Source of the DNA: CAKUIA01 sp044433115
GTDB taxonomy: Bacteria; Verrucomicrobiota; Verrucomicrobiia; Opitutales; Intestinicryptomonadaceae
Direction: 5' to 3'
Assembly (NCBI GenBank): GCA_044433115.1
Contig: JAWXTY010000023.1
Location: 1-34,017 of the forward strand
DNA length: 34,017 nucleotides
Shown: one piece after another, positions 31,335 through 34,017 of the stretch
Numbering within the stretch: the stretch's first letter is position 1
Layout: each line of letters starts with the position of its first letter
Translations under genes and position numbers: made by a program
The notes under the pieces: generated by a model
What the model saw: only the letters and a program-made list of their open reading frames with translations
What the model was told of the DNA's origin: nothing
Database searches by the model: none

Positions 31335-31979
31335 ATGAAGTATAAGCACATTTTTTGGGACTGGAATGGCACTCTTTTAGACGACATTTGGCTTAGTGCT
31401 AAGGTTGTTTCTGCTATGCTACAAGCTCGCAACTTGCCTAAAATTAGCGTAGATGACTACAAAAATCGCTTTGGCTTTCCCCTTTTGGACTTCTATACAG
31501 AAATGGGCTTTGATTTCAATAAAGAGACTTTTGAAGGCATTGGCGACGAGTATATAGCTAGTTATAACGCCCAACGCCACCTTTGCCAACTTCACGATGG
31601 AGCATACAGCCTTATAGAAAAACTTCACAAAATGGGAGTTGGACAAAGCATTGTATCTGCTTATCAAGAAGATTTTCTAAGAGATGTTGTGAGAGAAAAA
31701 GGCTTGGATAAATTTATGTATAGCATTATAGGCTTAGACAATATTTACGCCTTAAGCAAAGTAGAAATTGCAAAAAAACACTTTCTAAACTTAGGGATAA
31801 AAGCAAATGAACTTCTCTTTGTAGGCGATACCCAACACGACAGCCACGCTGCCGAAGAAATAGGCTGCGATTGCATATTTGTATCGCACGGACACAGCTC
31901 CCATAGTCGCCTGAAATCCCTAAATACCCACAAAGTCCTAAACACCCACAAAGACTTAGCAGATTACTTGGAACTTTAA
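31335..31979 (+). CDS. HAD-superfamily hydrolase (phosphatase-like)
   Basis: The 214-aa product has HAD motif I FWDWNGTLLDD (nucleophile Asp9), motif II around SIVSAYQ, a Lys in the ALSKVEIAKKH stretch, and motif IV FVGDTQHDSHAA. A helical cap at about residues 17-85 resembles phosphoglycolate-phosphatase-like enzymes. Position +2 of motif I is Asn11 in place of the usual acid/base Asp; the WDWNGT variant occurs in related proteins. It is co-transcribed with glmS (one-base gap), so a sugar phosphate could be the substrate, but this is a guess. Confidence 0.88.
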   Translation: MKYKHIFWDWNGTLLDDIWLSAKVVSAMLQARNLPKISVDDYKNRFGFPLLDFYTEMGFDFNKETFEGIGDEYIASYNAQRHLCQLHDGAYSLIEKLHKMGVGQSIVSAYQEDFLRDVVREKGLDKFMYSIIGLDNIYALSKVEIAKKHFLNLGIKANELLFVGDTQHDSHAAEEIGCDCIFVSHGHSSHSRLKSLNTHKVLNTHKDLADYLEL

Positions 31980-32051
31980 ATTTAGCCAAGGGATTTTACC
32001 CCTGCGTTTAAACCCAAAAAGACCCCAATCAAGCACTTTCGATATGCCCAC

Positions 32052-32086
32052 AAAAAAAATCTCACATCGCCAGAGTGAGATTTTTT
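32052..32086. terminator. Terminator of the glmS operon
   Basis: AAAAAATCTCAC (ending at 32065) pairs with GTGAGATTTTTT (32075-32086) around a 9-nt loop. It is the same hairpin as at 21001-21029 and again lies directly before a family 2 element. Confidence 0.85.
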
Positions 32087-32088
32087 GC

Positions 32089-32211
32089 TTGGGGCGTGAA
32101 ATTGCCCTTCAGACGAGTATTTGAAAAATTTTTAGGCTCGCAGCGTATATTAATACGTAAGAGTCTAAAAATTTTTCAAAACGGAGTATCAAGGGTAATA
32201 TCACGCCCCAA
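32089..32211. repeat. Foldback family 2, copy near the autotransporter
   Basis: The 123-bp element runs from TTGGGGCGTGAAATTGCCCT to AGGGTAATATCACGCCCCAA, which are reverse complements with one mismatch. The sequence just inside differs from the other copies (GCCCTTCAGACG against TTAGGTTTTAGACG), but both arms changed together. The loop is near GCGTATATTAATACG. It ends 14 bases from the autotransporter stop codon. Confidence 0.8.
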
Positions 32212-32225
32212 GCACGCCCCAAAGG

Positions 32226-34017
32226 CTAGAAGTCGTAGCGGAAATATAAACGTGCGTTATGTGCTGTTATGTCGTGGGAGACTTCTATTTCGTAGCTGAT
32301 GCCTGTTCTGGTGTTGTAGCCTTTTGAAAATTCCAAGCCGATGAGGGCGTTGAAGGTGAATTTATTGTAGGCTTGAACACTTAGGTCTACAGGGCTTATA
32401 TCTATATAGCTTGCAGTGCTTTCAGAATATAGGTCGCCGAATGCGTATCTAACGCCGAGGTCGAGTAGAGGGCTTAGTTTCCAAGAGTTTCCTATATCGA
32501 AGTCTGTGCTAATTAGAACACCAACAGGGATAGTGAATACAGATTGTCCTTTTGCGTCTACATTAAGGATAGTTTGTCCGAGTTGCTTTACGTCATAATT
32601 AGACATAGCGAAATATGTGTAAGTAAAGCCTGCGTGAGGAGTTAGAGTGTATCCATCTCTTTGGATTAGGTAATCTATACGAATTTCAGAGTCGATTGCA
32701 TAGCCATATATATCAGCAGAGAGCTTTGCACCTGAATCTTGATATTGGTCTATATCGTTGTTTGAGAATGCGAAGTTTACATCTGCATAAATAAACCAGT
32801 TATTCTTTCTGTAGCCATTATATAGAGTTAGGCTGTAGAATGAGAAGTCGTTGTTGGTATTGTTGAAATCGCCAACAGAATTAGACTCACCATATCCTCC
32901 GTGTAGGGCAAGACCTACCCTGTAGTTATTGCCAAAAGTGTAGTCTACACCAACATTGCCACCTGCAAAATACATATCATAACCTGTAGAATACGCACCT
33001 GCATTTAGCCCACGAGCTTCTACATAAGAGTACATAGGGATAGCCCAAACGCCCCAATTTGTAGGTTCATTTCCACAACATTGGCAACATTTATTGCAAT
33101 AGAATTGATTAGTTTCGTTATCGAAAGAGCATTGGCAATATTTTTCATTAAAGGCTTCGTTACCTGCACTATATCCTGAATTTACGCCAAGGAAGCGTGC
33201 CATAGTTGTATCTCTTGCTAAATTCATCAAAATTCCCATAGAAGAAGACACGCCAGCAATACCTCCAAGGTCGCTATTTACAACGCCATCTTCGTCTGCA
33301 GAGAGTGTTAGATAAACAGCGTCAGTAGTTGAGCCATCTAAATTACTTTCAGTTCGCCATTCAATAGTATCAGGAGAGTAAAGAGGGTTTACACTAGATA
33401 CATTTTCTATAGTCCAAGTTGAAGCTTCAGCCGAAGCAGAGCTGTCATCAATAGTAGTATATGTAGCAGGCGTAACTTCAGTAGAAGAGCTTGTATCTAC
33501 AACTATAGTCTTGTCGAAGCCCTCAGCAATACGAACATCGCCAGCACTTGCTCCATATACGATAAGACTTGCTCCTTCTTCTACAATTAGAGTAGAAGTG
33601 CCAGAGCCAACTAGAGCAGAAGTTGCAGTATCGCTTGAATAGTCGCCTGTGCCACCTGTAGTTTCAACGTGTACAACTAAGGCAGAGTCTGAGGCGAAGT
33701 AAGCTGTATCGCTCAAAGTAGCTGAGCTTGAATATGTACCTACAGTCAAGTAGTCGCCAACGCTCAAAGAGTTGCCTATCATTAATATAGCAGTATAGCT
33801 TGAGCTATCTAAAGCAGACATAGCTTCATCATACCAATAAATATCATTACCAGAGTCGTCTTGACCTGCAGCTGTGTCGCCATCAAGAATCATTATACCC
33901 TCGTTTACAGCCAAAGCTCCATAATTGTCGTAAATAGAGTGTAGCAATAGCGTACCTGCTCCAGTTTTAGTAAATACAGAACCACTTTCTGCATAAATAG
34001 AGTCGGCAGTACCAAAA
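32226..34017 (-). CDS. Autotransporter (type V secretion) with Cys-rich linker, 5' partial
   Basis: The frame is open to the end of the window, so about 596 residues of the C-terminal part are visible and the start lies outside. A TTG at 33947 is not the real start. The passenger portion includes a PATR-type repeat, SVFTKTGAGTLLL then AVNEGIMILDGD. It is followed by Ser/Thr/Asp/Ala-rich beta-helix-like sequence. A linker with seven cysteines (YCQC, then YCNKCCQCC, encoded at about 33075-33140) precedes the 12-strand autotransporter barrel. The barrel starts at WGVWAIPMYSYVE and ends in ARLYFRYDF with the terminal Phe. It should be exported and surface-exposed. The passenger's role is unknown; adhesion is common in such proteins. 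Confidence 0.88.
   Translation of the reverse strand, partial: FGTADSIYAESGSVFTKTGAGTLLLHSIYDNYGALAVNEGIMILDGDTAAGQDDSGNDIYWYDEAMSALDSSSYTAILMIGNSLSVGDYLTVGTYSSSATLSDTAYFASDSALVVHVETTGGTGDYSSDTATSALVGSGTSTLIVEEGASLIVYGASAGDVRIAEGFDKTIVVDTSSSTEVTPATYTTIDDSSASAEASTWTIENVSSVNPLYSPDTIEWRTESNLDGSTTDAVYLTLSADEDGVVNSDLGGIAGVSSSMGILMNLARDTTMARFLGVNSGYSAGNEAFNEKYCQCSFDNETNQFYCNKCCQCCGNEPTNWGVWAIPMYSYVEARGLNAGAYSTGYDMYFAGGNVGVDYTFGNNYRVGLALHGGYGESNSVGDFNNTNNDFSFYSLTLYNGYRKNNWFIYADVNFAFSNNDIDQYQDSGAKLSADIYGYAIDSEIRIDYLIQRDGYTLTPHAGFTYTYFAMSNYDVKQLGQTILNVDAKGQSVFTIPVGVLISTDFDIGNSWKLSPLLDLGVRYAFGDLYSESTASYIDISPVDLSVQAYNKFTFNALIGLEFSKGYNTRTGISYEIEVSHDITAHNARLYFRYDF

Noticed and set aside
31726..31989. Minus-strand frames over the HAD gene end
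   Set aside because: The repeated residues come from the HAD gene's own NTHKVLNTHKD coding repeat read on the other strand.

Overview
The window is a 34 kb AT-rich bacterial chromosome segment. No rRNA, tRNA, CRISPR array, complete insertion sequence or prophage was seen. The gene content points to a Gram-negative, probably host-associated member of the PVC superphylum (Verrucomicrobiota/Lentisphaerota-like). Supporting traits are a single-chain SecDF, a family B DNA polymerase, HpnC/D/E squalene synthesis, a PEGA lipoprotein, a type V autotransporter, a two-subunit CrcB fluoride channel and an M60 (mucin-type) metallopeptidase. The lineage is inferred from gene content only. Most start codons lack a Shine-Dalgarno sequence; the M60 gene is a clear exception.

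Layout: 1-738 is the 3' part of a secreted-looking Gly/Arg/Gln-rich EF-hand protein. 961-3000 is an M60 peptidase. 3112-5868 (-) is pyruvate phosphate dikinase, followed by a small ferredoxin (-). 6782-7569 is an unknown gene overlapping hinT. 7813-8175 (-) is a PEGA lipoprotein. 8452-8979 (-) is an integrase-like core-binding domain with no catalytic domain. 9242-10696 (-) is an adk-ymdB pair, divergent from a family B polymerase (10747-12960) across a perfect palindrome. A superoxide dismutase follows (13006-13650). 14172-16507 (-) is gpmI plus a DEDDy exonuclease.

16615-20884 (+) is a four-gene operon: hpnC, an hpnD-hpnE fusion, a nucleoside phosphorylase family gene and mntP. It encodes all three steps from farnesyl diphosphate to squalene on two polypeptides. 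Then come an outer-membrane barrel protein (-), recJ (-), secDF and yajC (-), two crcB genes (-), the divergent glmS plus a HAD phosphatase (+), and the 3' part of an autotransporter (-) that runs off the window.

The most unusual content is non-coding. Two families of dispersed foldback elements occupy intergenic spaces and often touch gene ends. Family 1 is about 200 bp with terminal inverted repeats resembling CTTCTAAAAATTGG, with copies near 0.8, 6.2, 7.6, 8.2 and 27.9 kb. Family 2 is 123 bp, bounded by TTGGGGCGTG, and usually sits beside a TCTCAC/GTGAGA terminator; copies are near 21.1, 28.5 and 32.1 kb. A third structure before recJ has inverted arrays of a 7-bp repeat flanking a 54-bp tandem repeat. 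One family 1 copy appears to have rewritten the C-terminus of hinT, family 2 elements are nested inside each other, and repeat ends supply or touch the stop codons of crcB and recJ.
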